A stretch of 20,941 nt of DNA from JBEKJU01 sp050011095. GTDB taxonomy: Bacteria > Desulfobacterota > Syntrophorhabdia > Syntrophorhabdales > WCHB1-27. This document shows, in pieces, positions 1 to 7,518 of this stretch. The notes under the pieces were generated by a model that was given only the letters and a program-made list of their open reading frames with translations, searched no databases and was not told the DNA's origin. The DNA lies in assembly GCA_050011095.1 (NCBI GenBank), contig JBEKJU010000033.1, positions 1-20,941 on the forward strand. Direction: 5' to 3'. Every line of letters starts with the position of its first letter. Within the stretch, counting starts at the first letter, position 1. The translations under genes and the position numbers were made by a program.

Positions 1-41
1 CCAACCCCAAGAAGCAGCCCGAAAATGGTCGTAATATCCAT
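1..41 (-). CDS. motA: MotA flagellar stator protein, N-terminal fragment (gene continues off the window)
   Basis: Only the first 13 codons are present, reading MDITTIFGLLLGV. This is the characteristic start of MotA/PomA, the proton or sodium channel subunit of the flagellar stator in the inner membrane, and it is the start of its first membrane helix. The ATG has a GGAAG ribosome site a few bases upstream and lies 15 bp after the stop of the PilZ gene, so it is probably the next gene of the same operon. The identification rests on a very short stretch plus a fully flagellar context. It could be another membrane protein, but MotA fits well. Confidence 0.7.
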   Translation of the reverse strand, partial: MDITTIFGLLLGV

Positions 42-56
42 CAATCTTCCATCCGC

Positions 57-611
57 CTAGGGCATTTGCTTCGTCCTCGCGCACGCTCTCTCCCTCGAAA
101 AGATGTAACCGATCAAAGTATCCCGGTCCTTTTCCCTCATGGCAGCGAAGCGTATCGCCGTCTCCCAGCCCTCTCCATTCTCCGTTTTCGAGGGTGTGCT
201 TCGCACCACGTGCCCGAGGGCGGTTACGCGGCGGCGGGAATTGAACGGAAGGGTGATGCGGACCTCCAGGTAGGTCCCCTCCTCCCGTCTCGTTCCGGAC
301 GAGTACCTCATGCCTGAGCCGCTTATCGTGACGTCGAGATATGCGCCCTGAAAGAGATCGTCCGTTTTCGACAGAAGCTCGATTATGGTATCCAGCTTTC
401 TGTCGATAGACTCGAGATACAGGTAAAGCCCGTCCTTTACGGAGACAGGGCCGCCCCCGAGCATTGCCGCCGGGGGCTCGGAGGGAAGGTCCGCCTGTCT
501 CATACCCTCTTTGAGCACGACCGATTCCTCGTAGCCCACCTCTCTGAATTCTACCAGCAAGCGGTCACGTATCCTGAAATACTCACGCCTTTCGCTCTCT
601 CCTGAACCCAT
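57..611 (-). CDS. PilZ-domain c-di-GMP-binding protein with an inserted helical segment
   Basis: A 184-residue protein ending in a PilZ-like beta barrel. The two halves of the c-di-GMP-binding signature are visible: RREYFR at residues 8-13 (RxxxR = R9-R13) and DVTISG at 93-98 (D/NxSxxG with Thr for Ser). The final strand and helix end near GWETAIRF (148-155) and RDTLIGYIFSRERA. The two motifs are usually separated by about 20-30 residues; here they are about 80 apart, with an amphipathic helix (SVKDGLYLYLESIDRKLDTI, residues 57-76) in between. The start overlaps the end of the HD-GYP gene by 29 bp, implying translational coupling, and motA follows. A role as a c-di-GMP-responsive motor brake or adaptor, like YcgR in position if not in sequence, is an inference from this context. 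Confidence 0.8.
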   Translation of the reverse strand: MGSGESERREYFRIRDRLLVEFREVGYEESVVLKEGMRQADLPSEPPAAMLGGGPVSVKDGLYLYLESIDRKLDTIIELLSKTDDLFQGAYLDVTISGSGMRYSSGTRREEGTYLEVRITLPFNSRRRVTALGHVVRSTPSKTENGEGWETAIRFAAMREKDRDTLIGYIFSRERACARTKQMP

Positions 612-2070
612 CGCTTATCATCTCCGCGAAACAATCCGCAATATCCGGGTCGAACTGTTTTCCCCTGCACCTTCTGATTTCCGCCAGGGTCTCTTCCTGC
701 GTCAGCGCCTTTCTGTATGGTCTGTCCGTCATCATGGCGTCGTAGGTATCACACAGGGCGATCAGTCTCGAACAGTAGGGGATGCCGTCCCCGGTCAGGT
801 GGTCGGGGTATCCCCCGCCGTCAAATCTCTCGTGGTGGTGCCTCGTTATTCTGGCCTCGTTCGCAAGGATATCGAACCGGTTTATGATCTCTTCGCCATA
901 GACCGAATGGCTCTTCATGAAACCGTACTCTTCATCGGTCAGCCTGCCCTCCTTCAGGAGTATGGAATCGGGGATACCGATCTTACCCACATCGTGGATG
1001 GGCGCTACAACCCGCACCACGTCCTTTTCATAATCGGTCGCGCCAAGCCGGTCTGCAAGGGAAAGACTCATCCGGGCAACCCGGCGGCAGTGGCCCTCCG
1101 TATACATGTCCCGCCTGTTGATGGCGGTGATCAGGGATGTCAGCGTGTGAAGAACGCTCTCGAAAAGGCTTTCGTAGAGCATTCTGTTCTCGATCTGCAT
1201 CGACGCCTTGTCTGCTATCTGTTTGAGGAAGCTTATGTCATCCAGGCTGAAGGCGCTCCTTTCAGGCCCGCGTGACTCTCTGCCCATCATCATGATGGCG
1301 CCCACCCATTCCCCCTTGATGACGAGCGACAAAAACGCCTTGTTGCCCTTGAGAAAGTGCCTCTTGCCGGACTTCACTTCCTCCATCAACCCTGCGGCCA
1401 GGTGTATCTGTTTCTCGATCCTGCTTCCATCGGGCGCCGCCGTGGTCCTGTAAAGGATGAGCTGCCGATTCTCATGATCCACGATGTAATACCCGGAGAC
1501 GTCCGGCTTCAGGATCTCGTTTACCACGAGAATCGTCTTTTCGTAGATGTCGTCGAATATGTTGAGCGAATTGAAGGTATTCGTTATGTGGTACATCTTT
1601 GTCAGTTCGACGATCTTGGTCTCCAGCTGGCGGTTGAGAAGCTCGATCTTCCGTCGATCCTCCAGATCGCAAAGGATGCTGTTCTTTTCCAGCAAAAGCT
1701 CCCTCTGCTTTCGCACCCTCAAAATCCCGAGAAGAAGCTTGTCGACGGAAAAGGGTTTCATGATAAAATCACTCGCGCCCTTTCTCATCGCCTCTATGAT
1801 CAGGTCCGGATCGTTATACCCGGTGATCATCACCACGGCAACGGTCGGGTCCTGAAGCCTTATCGTATCGAGAAGGGAGATACCGTCCGTGTCGGGCAGT
1901 TTGACGTCCAGTATCGCAATTTCGACATCGTTGTGAGAGAGGAGATCGATGGCCTGCTTGCCCGTAGATGCCTTGTAGACCTCGCATTCGTAGGGGGCAA
2001 GGAAATCGGAGAGAAGTTGAATAATATCAGGATTGTCGTCTACGAGAAGAATTTTCGAGCCCTCAATCAT
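583..2070 (-). CDS. Response regulator with REC, GAF-like and HD-GYP domains (putative c-di-GMP phosphodiesterase)
   Basis: A 495-residue protein with three parts. Residues 5-120 are a receiver domain with acidic pair D11/D12, phospho-acceptor D55 (LDVKLP), T83 and K105 (KPF). Residues about 140-300 form a coiled coil followed by a GAF-like sensory domain. Residues about 305-490 are an HD-GYP domain with the metal-binding HD at H359-D360 (HDVGKIGIPD) and the signature HHHERFDGGGYP at 411-422. HD-GYP enzymes hydrolyse c-di-GMP, and the key residues look intact, so activity is expected. The ATG lies 74 bp after the single-domain response regulator and the gene overlaps the PilZ gene downstream. 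The natural reading is a phosphorelay-controlled change of c-di-GMP read out by the PilZ protein next to the motor genes. No partner kinase is in the window. Confidence 0.92.
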   Translation of the reverse strand: MIEGSKILLVDDNPDIIQLLSDFLAPYECEVYKASTGKQAIDLLSHNDVEIAILDVKLPDTDGISLLDTIRLQDPTVAVVMITGYNDPDLIIEAMRKGASDFIMKPFSVDKLLLGILRVRKQRELLLEKNSILCDLEDRRKIELLNRQLETKIVELTKMYHITNTFNSLNIFDDIYEKTILVVNEILKPDVSGYYIVDHENRQLILYRTTAAPDGSRIEKQIHLAAGLMEEVKSGKRHFLKGNKAFLSLVIKGEWVGAIMMMGRESRGPERSAFSLDDISFLKQIADKASMQIENRMLYESLFESVLHTLTSLITAINRRDMYTEGHCRRVARMSLSLADRLGATDYEKDVVRVVAPIHDVGKIGIPDSILLKEGRLTDEEYGFMKSHSVYGEEIINRFDILANEARITRHHHERFDGGGYPDHLTGDGIPYCSRLIALCDTYDAMMTDRPYRKALTQEETLAEIRRCRGKQFDPDIADCFAEMISDGFRRERKA

Positions 2071-2144
2071 GGTGACCTGCTCTTATCTCCTATCAAATCA
2101 TTGATCGTTTTCAGGGGAGAAACCCTTGTCCGGTCCTGGCCCGC

Positions 2145-2648
2145 CTATTCCTGCTCGCCTTCCAGAAGATGCGCCACCTGGTCGTCATCCAGAAAGTCAC
2201 GGTACCTCGATACCTCGAAATAAAAGCTCTTCAGCCGATCGAAGAGCTGTCTGTTTGCCTTCTTCAACGCCACCTTGTCCTTGGCATTCTTGATTACCAC
2301 CTGCAGTTCCTCGATCCGAAAAGGCTTCACCAGGTAGTCGAAGGCGCCGGCCTTTACGGCCTCTATCGCGGTATCCAGAGAGGCGTAGCCGGTAATGATG
2401 ATGAATTCGGTCGCATGCTCTCCTTTGCCGATCTCCTTGATCAGCTCGATGCCCGTCATTCCCGGCATCTTCAGGTCGGTAATAATGAGATCGTAGGCCG
2501 CCTCGCCGTGTTTCTTGAGCGCCTCATTTCCGTCGCCCGCCCCCTCGGCGAGGTAGCCCTCCTCTGTCAGGTATTCTTCGAGGACGGTCCTGATCTCCCG
2601 ATTATCGTCGACTATAAGAATCCGGAACGGCTCAGCCTTCCTGGTCAT
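2145..2648 (-). CDS. Single-domain response regulator with a C-terminal helical tail
   Basis: A 167-residue CheY-like receiver. Visible residues are D14/D15, phospho-acceptor D58 in IITDLKMPG, T86 in IITGYAS and K108 in VKPF. The end of the domain (LVKPFRIEELQVVIKNAKDK) resembles receivers from NtrC/AtoC-type regulators. After residue 120 there is only a charged helical tail of about 45 residues, without a DNA-binding or enzymatic domain. The start overlaps the preceding small gene by 17 bp, with GAGGAG just before the ATG, so the two are cotranscribed from the sigma-28 promoter upstream. Its output is unknown; it may act by protein contact, for example on the neighbouring HD-GYP regulator or on the motor. 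Confidence 0.88.
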   Translation of the reverse strand: MTRKAEPFRILIVDDNREIRTVLEEYLTEEGYLAEGAGDGNEALKKHGEAAYDLIITDLKMPGMTGIELIKEIGKGEHATEFIIITGYASLDTAIEAVKAGAFDYLVKPFRIEELQVVIKNAKDKVALKKANRQLFDRLKSFYFEVSRYRDFLDDDQVAHLLEGEQE

Positions 2649-2841
2649 GTCTCCTCAGTCTCTCTGTCATCCTTTCCCCTATTCTCTCGAAAAGTACCCT
2701 CTTCATTCCCTCGTCCGATATGATCACGTTGTCGTTCTCCGACGGTCCTTCGTTCCCCTTTTCGAGATGGGTCATCCTGTTCTTCATGTTCTTCATGTAT
2801 GTTTTGATCACGTTGTTTATCTGATAGTCGAATACACTCAT
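2632..2841 (-). CDS. Small conserved flagellar-locus protein (DVU0524-like)
   Basis: A 69-residue charged protein starting MSVFDYQINNVIKTYMKNMK. The N-terminal pattern, a short hydrophobic YQI-NVIK-Y helix followed by a basic stretch, resembles small proteins found near flgM and flagellar genes in Desulfobacterota (DVU0524-type, FlgM-associated). That match is from memory and approximate. An in-frame ATG exists 15 bp upstream at 2856, but the predicted sigma-28 transcript would begin at about 2854, so it should not be on the mRNA. The ATG at 2841 has GAGAGGGG just upstream and is preferred. It is the first gene of the operon continuing through the two response regulators, the PilZ gene and motA. 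Function unknown; a late flagellar regulatory or assembly role is an inference. Confidence 0.65.
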   Translation of the reverse strand: MSVFDYQINNVIKTYMKNMKNRMTHLEKGNEGPSENDNVIISDEGMKRVLFERIGERMTERLRRHDQEG

Positions 2842-2860
2842 GGGTGCCCCTCTCATTGCC

Positions 2861-2888
2861 TTATCGGTTCAGGAAACCTAAAACTTAA
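2861..2888 (-). promoter_or_regulatory. Sigma-28 (FliA) promoter for the response-regulator/PilZ/motA operon
   Basis: On the minus strand the sequence reads TTAAGTTT, 12 bases, then ACCGATAA. Each half matches the FliA consensus (TAAAGTTT-N11-GCCGATAA) at 7 of 8 positions; only the spacer is one base long. The expected start of transcription is about 2854, just before the ATG at 2841. The -35 half shares its CTTAAGT core with the two other sigma-28 candidates of this window. Confidence 0.75.
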
Positions 2889-3010
2889 GAGGGGTTTGAT
2901 CCGTACAGAGAAGATGTGGAGGCGTTACGACCGCGTAAGAGGAGAACCCATGCTGCCGCAGGGCATAGAGGAGGTGGCGTGCTGCTTCAAGATGGCTATA
3001 AGGCCGAACA

Positions 3011-3334
3011 TTATCCTTTCTTATCGAAGAATACCGGCATAGGAGGAAAGGGAAACTTGGAGGAGTACTGTCGCACTGCCATTCTTCTGGCAGAGAGCCT
3101 GTCCATCTCTCTCAACACGCGCAGTCTCTCCTTCTCCAGGCGGGCTGATACCTCTGCCTCTCTTTTCAGCCAGACCCTGAGAGCCTCCTCCCGAGCCTCC
3201 ACGACGTTGCCCGAGATGTGCGCAATGAGAGTCGCCCGCTCCCGCAGGCAGGAGATGAACGCGCCTCTATCCCCCTCCTCTAGCGCTTTTGATGACAACG
3301 CGAGAATCCGCTCGACCATCTCCTGGTCTCTCAT
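3011..3334 (-). CDS. FliT-like small helical protein (putative flagellar export chaperone)
   Basis: A 107-residue, almost wholly helical, charged protein. It runs from MRDQEMVERILALSSKALEE through a long coiled-coil-like stretch rich in Arg, Glu and Ala (residues about 45-90) and ends in a Pro-rich tail, SKFPFPPMPVFFDKKG. Size, helical make-up and tail resemble the divergent FliT/FlgN-type chaperones of flagellar loci; FliT binds the cap protein FliD. I see no diagnostic motif, so the assignment leans on context: fliD and fliS lie at the far side of the glycan operon. GGAGGAG stands 7 bases before the ATG, and a sigma-28 promoter lies about 60-90 bp upstream. It could instead be another late flagellar protein of unknown role. 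Confidence 0.6.
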   Translation of the reverse strand: MRDQEMVERILALSSKALEEGDRGAFISCLRERATLIAHISGNVVEAREEALRVWLKREAEVSARLEKERLRVLREMDRLSARRMAVRQYSSKFPFPPMPVFFDKKG

Positions 3335-3401
3335 GGAACGTCTCCTCCTCTCCAGACCCAGTTCTGCGAATGGTGCCTGTGGCTTCGGTTCTCTTGAAGT
3401 A

Positions 3402-3428
3402 GTGTCGTCTGTTCTTCCAAAAACTTAA
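3402..3428 (-). promoter_or_regulatory. Sigma-28 (FliA) promoter for the FliT-like gene
   Basis: On the minus strand the sequence reads TTAAGTTT, 11 bases, then GACGACAC. The -35 half matches the FliA consensus at 7 of 8 positions and the -10 half at 5 of 8. The predicted start of transcription is near 3395, giving a leader of about 60 bases to the ATG at 3334. It shares the CTTAAGTTT core with the promoter at 2861-2888, which strengthens the call despite the weaker -10. Confidence 0.6.
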
Positions 3429-3527
3429 GCCCCCGGAATAAGAAACGGACCGGCCGGCCACGTATCCCTTCCCTTCCCTTTCCGGTCACTCTCCCTGTCC
3501 TCACCCGCAACCCCGCGGTCATGCGGG

Positions 3528-5051
3528 TCATACCGCGTCGGCGGGATGATCGACGGGAGCGATATTCACCACGTAATCCCTGACCATCACCTTCGTAAAA
3601 CAGTCATCAACATTCCCTGCAATGCCGGATTGCTCGATTGCCTTCCTCAGCGCGATCTTGGAATCTTCGTCCATTGCGTAAAATTCCGCTCCGACGCTTT
3701 TGAAGCAGTAACCGCGCTGAGCCAGATAAGCCCGGAGATCGTCCAACCAGATATGACCAGCCACCGGCCCATCACCAACGATGTGATGGCCCATCACCTT
3801 GAGAAAAGTCTGTATGTCGTGCGTATTCCTGAGTTTGACAAGCAACCGGCCATTATTTTTCAATAACGGCAGGATGTTACCCAGGAGTTTGTACGGTTGC
3901 CCATATGTATTGATCGGCTGCCCCAGCACGATATAGTCGAACTCGGCAACGTTGAAACATTCTCTCAGGTACTCAGGTCTATCCGCACAGACCCTTCCGT
4001 CGCATATGGTCTGCAAGTCAAGATTGTACTTTGCCTCCGAGGTGAAGGCGGCAAGCCGACCATCAAATACACCCGCCATGCGCAGTCTATTCTTCAATTC
4101 CAGGATCGGTGTGCCACACAACACGTCTATCCCGAGGATCTGCGGGGCGATGCGCCCCCGGCTTTCCTCCGGATTTACGAGCGACATCATGACGGGTTCG
4201 TAGTTGTTCACGTCGTCCCATGCATCGATGCCGAAATACTTCTCCTTGAAGTTGAGCCTTCCCTTTTCGAGACTTTCCTTGAACTCATCAGGGTCCCGGT
4301 CTTTCAAGAGATCGTGGTCATGATGGACAAACACGTCGCCGCACAGCACCGCCTTGTAGCCCGCCCTCCGGATACGAAAGGTAAGGTCGTCGTCCGCAAA
4401 GTCGTGAAGGAATCCATAATCGGATTTCCCGATCATGTCCAGGCATTCCTTTCTATACAGGGTCCCGAGGGTGATGATGCGTAACCGCTCGCGCCACTTT
4501 CTCGGATCGGACACATTGTGATCGGCGGCCTTCGCCTGCATCTCGGCAAAATTACCAAAGGCGATATCGGCATTTTGGAAATTGCTGACATTCGACGAAA
4601 GGGGGCTCACCATCCCTATCCTGTCGTCGGACATGGCACACGCTAGCATGTTCGAGAGCCAGTTTGTGGTCACATACACATCGTTGGCGAGCCCCACGAC
4701 GTACTTCCCCCGCGCATGGGTGACGGCAAGGTCCGCTGCGTAGGCCGCGCCGATATTCTTCGTTATCCTGATTACCTTCTTGCGCGCATGGGGCACCGAC
4801 TCGAAAAAGTCCACGGTATTATCCGTGGAACCGTTGTCGACCAAAATAAGCTCGTGGTCGATGCCGGTGGTATATTTGAGTACGCACTCTACACAGGTTT
4901 TGGTCCTTTCAAGCCTGTTGTAACCCATCACGTACACAGTGACCAACGGCGCGTCGTCGTCGAGCATGGTCTGCGCAACATTGCTCCGCGTCAGGAATAT
5001 ATTCTGCCCCGGCTGGGGCACTGTCTTGCCGCCGGTCTCCTTTATGATCAT
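3528..5051 (-). CDS. Family 2 glycosyltransferase fused to a degenerate methyltransferase-like domain
   Basis: A 507-residue two-domain protein. Residues about 35-280 are a GT-A fold glycosyltransferase: VTVYVMGYNR at the first strand, VDNGSTDNT at 71-79 for nucleotide binding, ANDVYV (122-127) in the DXD position, and FADDDLTFRIRRAGYK (218-233) matching the conserved ED loop. Residues about 300-480 follow the layout of a class I methyltransferase: a strand at QILGIDVLCG, FDYIVLGQP at 371-379, and LLKNNGRLLVKLRN at 396-409. The glycine-rich SAM loop is not recognisable, so methyl transfer is doubtful. The start overlaps the preceding radical SAM gene by 4 bp (ATGA). It is the last gene of the operon. 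Given the absence of a lipid-linked export system, it plausibly extends a glycan directly on flagellin in the cytoplasm. Confidence 0.85.
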   Translation of the reverse strand: MIIKETGGKTVPQPGQNIFLTRSNVAQTMLDDDAPLVTVYVMGYNRLERTKTCVECVLKYTTGIDHELILVDNGSTDNTVDFFESVPHARKKVIRITKNIGAAYAADLAVTHARGKYVVGLANDVYVTTNWLSNMLACAMSDDRIGMVSPLSSNVSNFQNADIAFGNFAEMQAKAADHNVSDPRKWRERLRIITLGTLYRKECLDMIGKSDYGFLHDFADDDLTFRIRRAGYKAVLCGDVFVHHDHDLLKDRDPDEFKESLEKGRLNFKEKYFGIDAWDDVNNYEPVMMSLVNPEESRGRIAPQILGIDVLCGTPILELKNRLRMAGVFDGRLAAFTSEAKYNLDLQTICDGRVCADRPEYLRECFNVAEFDYIVLGQPINTYGQPYKLLGNILPLLKNNGRLLVKLRNTHDIQTFLKVMGHHIVGDGPVAGHIWLDDLRAYLAQRGYCFKSVGAEFYAMDEDSKIALRKAIEQSGIAGNVDDCFTKVMVRDYVVNIAPVDHPADAV

Positions 5052-6178
5052 CGGCCTCCCTCATGGAGCCGGTGAGGCTGCCCGGTCCGGTTCGGCACGT
5101 TCAGCCGGTCATCGTCTTTTCCGGACAACAAAGGCAGCAGTGAGTCCCGCTCTCGAAGGAGCAGAGGGTCTACCGCATTATGAACATCACAGTGGACGCA
5201 TCCCGGTATAAGCCTGTAATCCTGTTCCAGGAGGCCCTTTCTCATCACGCCCAGCGCCCTCGACGTCACTACATCCTTCATGTGATGAATTTGCCGGATG
5301 TGCCCGATCACAAGCTCTTTGGCGGAATCCGCGCAGCACATCGATATATCGCCGTCGGAGTGCACCAGGAGCATGTAGAAAGCCTGCTCGCAGGGCACAC
5401 TCCTGCGATACAGACCCCCTCCGGTGGACCTGTCGATCAGCTCCATCCAACTGAATTGTTCCCGCAGGCGAATGGCGACGTGAGGCAGGTTCTTTATCTT
5501 TTCCCCGTAGTAATCGACGATCTTCGCCGTTTCATCGCTGAACCGGCTTTCCTCAACGTTCGAACGCATGCACTCGATGGTGAACGACACCGACGAAGAT
5601 ATCTCACCGCGGCGGATCAGGTCCAGGCAGGCATCGATGTTCGCTACCACCCTCTTGCCGAAATCGGCCCCCTTGATCTCGCGATACCTGTCGGGCGTTA
5701 TCGCATCCAGGCTTACTCGAAGGCCCGTCATACCGGCCTCGACAAGGTCCCTGAAGAGGCTTGTTTTCGCCAGAACTCCATTCGTGATCAGCACAATCTG
5801 CTCGGCTATGCCCGCCGCCCGCGCAAAATTCACCATCTCCACAATGTGAGGATGGAGCAGCGGCTCTCCGTGTCCATGCAGGTAGAGGACCTTTAATTTC
5901 TCCAGCCCCCGGCACTTCGTGACCGTCTCCTGAAAAAGGCCGACATCCATGTGCATCTTTCGTTTGAGGTTTCTCGGCGGGCGGGACGTAGACGCCGGAG
6001 GCAACCTCCTGCCGTGCATACCGCAAAAGGTGCAGCTCAGGTTGCATCGGGACGTCGCTTCCACGTTCAGACCGATCAGGGAATTGTTCTTGAGCGCATC
6101 CTTGATATGCTCTATCCGTTCGTCCGATTTCGTCAAATCGGACGTATCTGCCAGCACCAGACCTTTTTTTGGCGTCAT
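5048..6178 (-). CDS. Radical SAM/SPASM enzyme (second copy of the operon)
   Basis: A 376-residue protein. The cluster motif is C45-x3-C49-x2-C52 (CNLSCTFC), followed by HGEPLLHP (103-110) as the SAM-binding GGE-type motif and a TNG strand near 132-134. A C-terminal SPASM domain shows C263, C281/C282, C327 and C330, the ligands expected for an auxiliary iron-sulfur cluster; the segment LVHSDGDISMCC (271-282) is typical. SPASM enzymes modify peptides or small molecules by radical chemistry. The substrate cannot be read from the sequence; a sugar of the neighbouring pathway or the flagellin itself are the two contextual options. GGGAGGAG lies just before the ATG. It is similar in layout to the other SPASM gene of this operon, suggesting an old duplication or paired activities. 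Confidence 0.88.
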   Translation of the reverse strand: MTPKKGLVLADTSDLTKSDERIEHIKDALKNNSLIGLNVEATSRCNLSCTFCGMHGRRLPPASTSRPPRNLKRKMHMDVGLFQETVTKCRGLEKLKVLYLHGHGEPLLHPHIVEMVNFARAAGIAEQIVLITNGVLAKTSLFRDLVEAGMTGLRVSLDAITPDRYREIKGADFGKRVVANIDACLDLIRRGEISSSVSFTIECMRSNVEESRFSDETAKIVDYYGEKIKNLPHVAIRLREQFSWMELIDRSTGGGLYRRSVPCEQAFYMLLVHSDGDISMCCADSAKELVIGHIRQIHHMKDVVTSRALGVMRKGLLEQDYRLIPGCVHCDVHNAVDPLLLRERDSLLPLLSGKDDDRLNVPNRTGQPHRLHEGGR

Positions 6179-6199
6179 CGATTCTCCTCCCGAGAGGGG

Positions 6200-7486
6200 C
6201 TAGACAAGCGTCACGATCTCGCCGCCGAAACCAATGTCTTTCAAATACCGCAACATTGCTTCTTCATGGAAGACCGACGTTATTACCACCGCGCCATCCT
6301 GCGGCGCGGAGCTTAAGCACTCGGGGCCACGGATGGGCAGGTGATTGACCGTTCTCTTTTGTTTAAAAGGATTCCTATCAACAAGGCAGCGAATATTGCA
6401 TTGATTGAGCTCCGAAAGGCTGTACAAACAAAAAAACTCCAGCCCCAATCCCCACACATAGACAGGTCTGCCGCTGCGGGACAGGTCGCGTATGCGATCA
6501 CCATGTGACGCAATCCTGTTTGTTTCAGACTGCACGTAACGGCCCAGCGACTGCATCAACTCATCATCGTATTCGGGGCGGACATTTTTCGTCGAGCAGT
6601 CTTTCTTCCGGAAAAGTCCGCATAATGACGGATATCGACAGTTAAAGCTGTTATGCATGAGGGATCTGCGTTCATCGACTTTCGTAAATCCCACATTGCC
6701 CATGAACATAGAGAGATGATGAGGGCCAAAATGGTTTATATGCTCGCGCATTCCCAACCAGAAGAAATCGAAGACACGTCCTTCCGAGTAGCGTGGGGCG
6801 TCAGGTACCTCCACAAAGACCATTCCGTCGTCTTTCAGTACACGTCGCGCCTCGGCCAGGGCTCCCGGCAAATCATAGAGGTGCTCCAGAACATTGTTGT
6901 AGATGATCAGGTCGACTTCTTGGTTTCCAAAGGGCAGGCCGTAGACAGATCCCCTTGTTATCTCCAAGCCAAATTGCCTTGAAGCTGCTTCCACGCATTT
7001 TGGATCGATTTCCACCCCCCTGAGATCGATAAAGCCTCTGTTTTTCAAGAAGGCGAGAAAGCCGCCCTTTCCACAGCCGACATCCGCAATCGTCATGTCT
7101 CCGGGCGGCACTTCTGCTGCTTTTTTTTCACGAGAGGCGGACGAGTCTCCGTCTTCAGGCCTTGATATGATCGGCCGCAGGAAATCGACGTATGCCGAAT
7201 ATCTTTCCATATCCGCCGGTGTCATACCACCGGTCCCGAAGCTCGTATCTCCAAAATAGAGCGAGTCGTTTTCGTAAAACTGTTCCAGGGACGCTACATT
7301 CACCGATGAATCGTTATAGACAAATCCACACCGGCTGCACAAGATTATCTGAACGCGGTTGTCCAGGCTGACCCCATCAAAGTCACGCATCGTGAAATCG
7401 ACGAGCAATTCCGCCTTATGACTGCCGCACAGAGGACAGGGGCGCTTTGAAGTGGTGGTCCCATCGAGCCCGTTTCCTATTTTCAT
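6200..7486 (-). CDS. C-methyltransferase-like SAM enzyme with zinc-knuckle and C-terminal Rossmann domains
   Basis: A 428-residue three-domain protein. The N-terminus has a zinc knuckle (C17-x2-C20 and C50-x2-C53), the centre a SAM-binding domain with IADVGCGKGGFL (133-144) and a helix EHINHFGPHHLSMF after it, and the C-terminus a second Rossmann-like unit beginning PVYVWGLGLEFFCLYSL. This order is that of the NDP-hexose C-methyltransferases such as TylCIII, which methylate carbon 3 of 4-keto sugars. In a cluster making CDP-4-keto-6-deoxyglucose this suggests a branched-chain sugar, but O- or N-methylation is also possible. The start is uncertain: the ATG used has GGGAGAGAGG before it, while an ATG at 7510 and a GTG at 7522 (overlapping the upstream stop as GTGA) are in frame. 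Confidence 0.82.
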   Translation of the reverse strand: MKIGNGLDGTTTSKRPCPLCGSHKAELLVDFTMRDFDGVSLDNRVQIILCSRCGFVYNDSSVNVASLEQFYENDSLYFGDTSFGTGGMTPADMERYSAYVDFLRPIISRPEDGDSSASREKKAAEVPPGDMTIADVGCGKGGFLAFLKNRGFIDLRGVEIDPKCVEAASRQFGLEITRGSVYGLPFGNQEVDLIIYNNVLEHLYDLPGALAEARRVLKDDGMVFVEVPDAPRYSEGRVFDFFWLGMREHINHFGPHHLSMFMGNVGFTKVDERRSLMHNSFNCRYPSLCGLFRKKDCSTKNVRPEYDDELMQSLGRYVQSETNRIASHGDRIRDLSRSGRPVYVWGLGLEFFCLYSLSELNQCNIRCLVDRNPFKQKRTVNHLPIRGPECLSSAPQDGAVVITSVFHEEAMLRYLKDIGFGGEIVTLV

Positions 7487-7518
7487 GATCCTCTCTCCCG
7501 TTCGTGTCATTCCACCAT

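Noticed and set aside
1357..2223. Open frame of 288 codons on the plus strand
   Set aside because: Antisense to the HD-GYP response regulator with its intact REC and HD-GYP motifs.
3464..3482. Polypurine run on the minus strand as a G-quadruplex
   Set aside because: Only three GGG tracts with a GG; too weak to claim.
3512..3537. Short hairpins at the end of the glycan operon as an intrinsic terminator
   Set aside because: Stems are only 5-6 bp, overlap the stop codon region and are not followed by a U-run.
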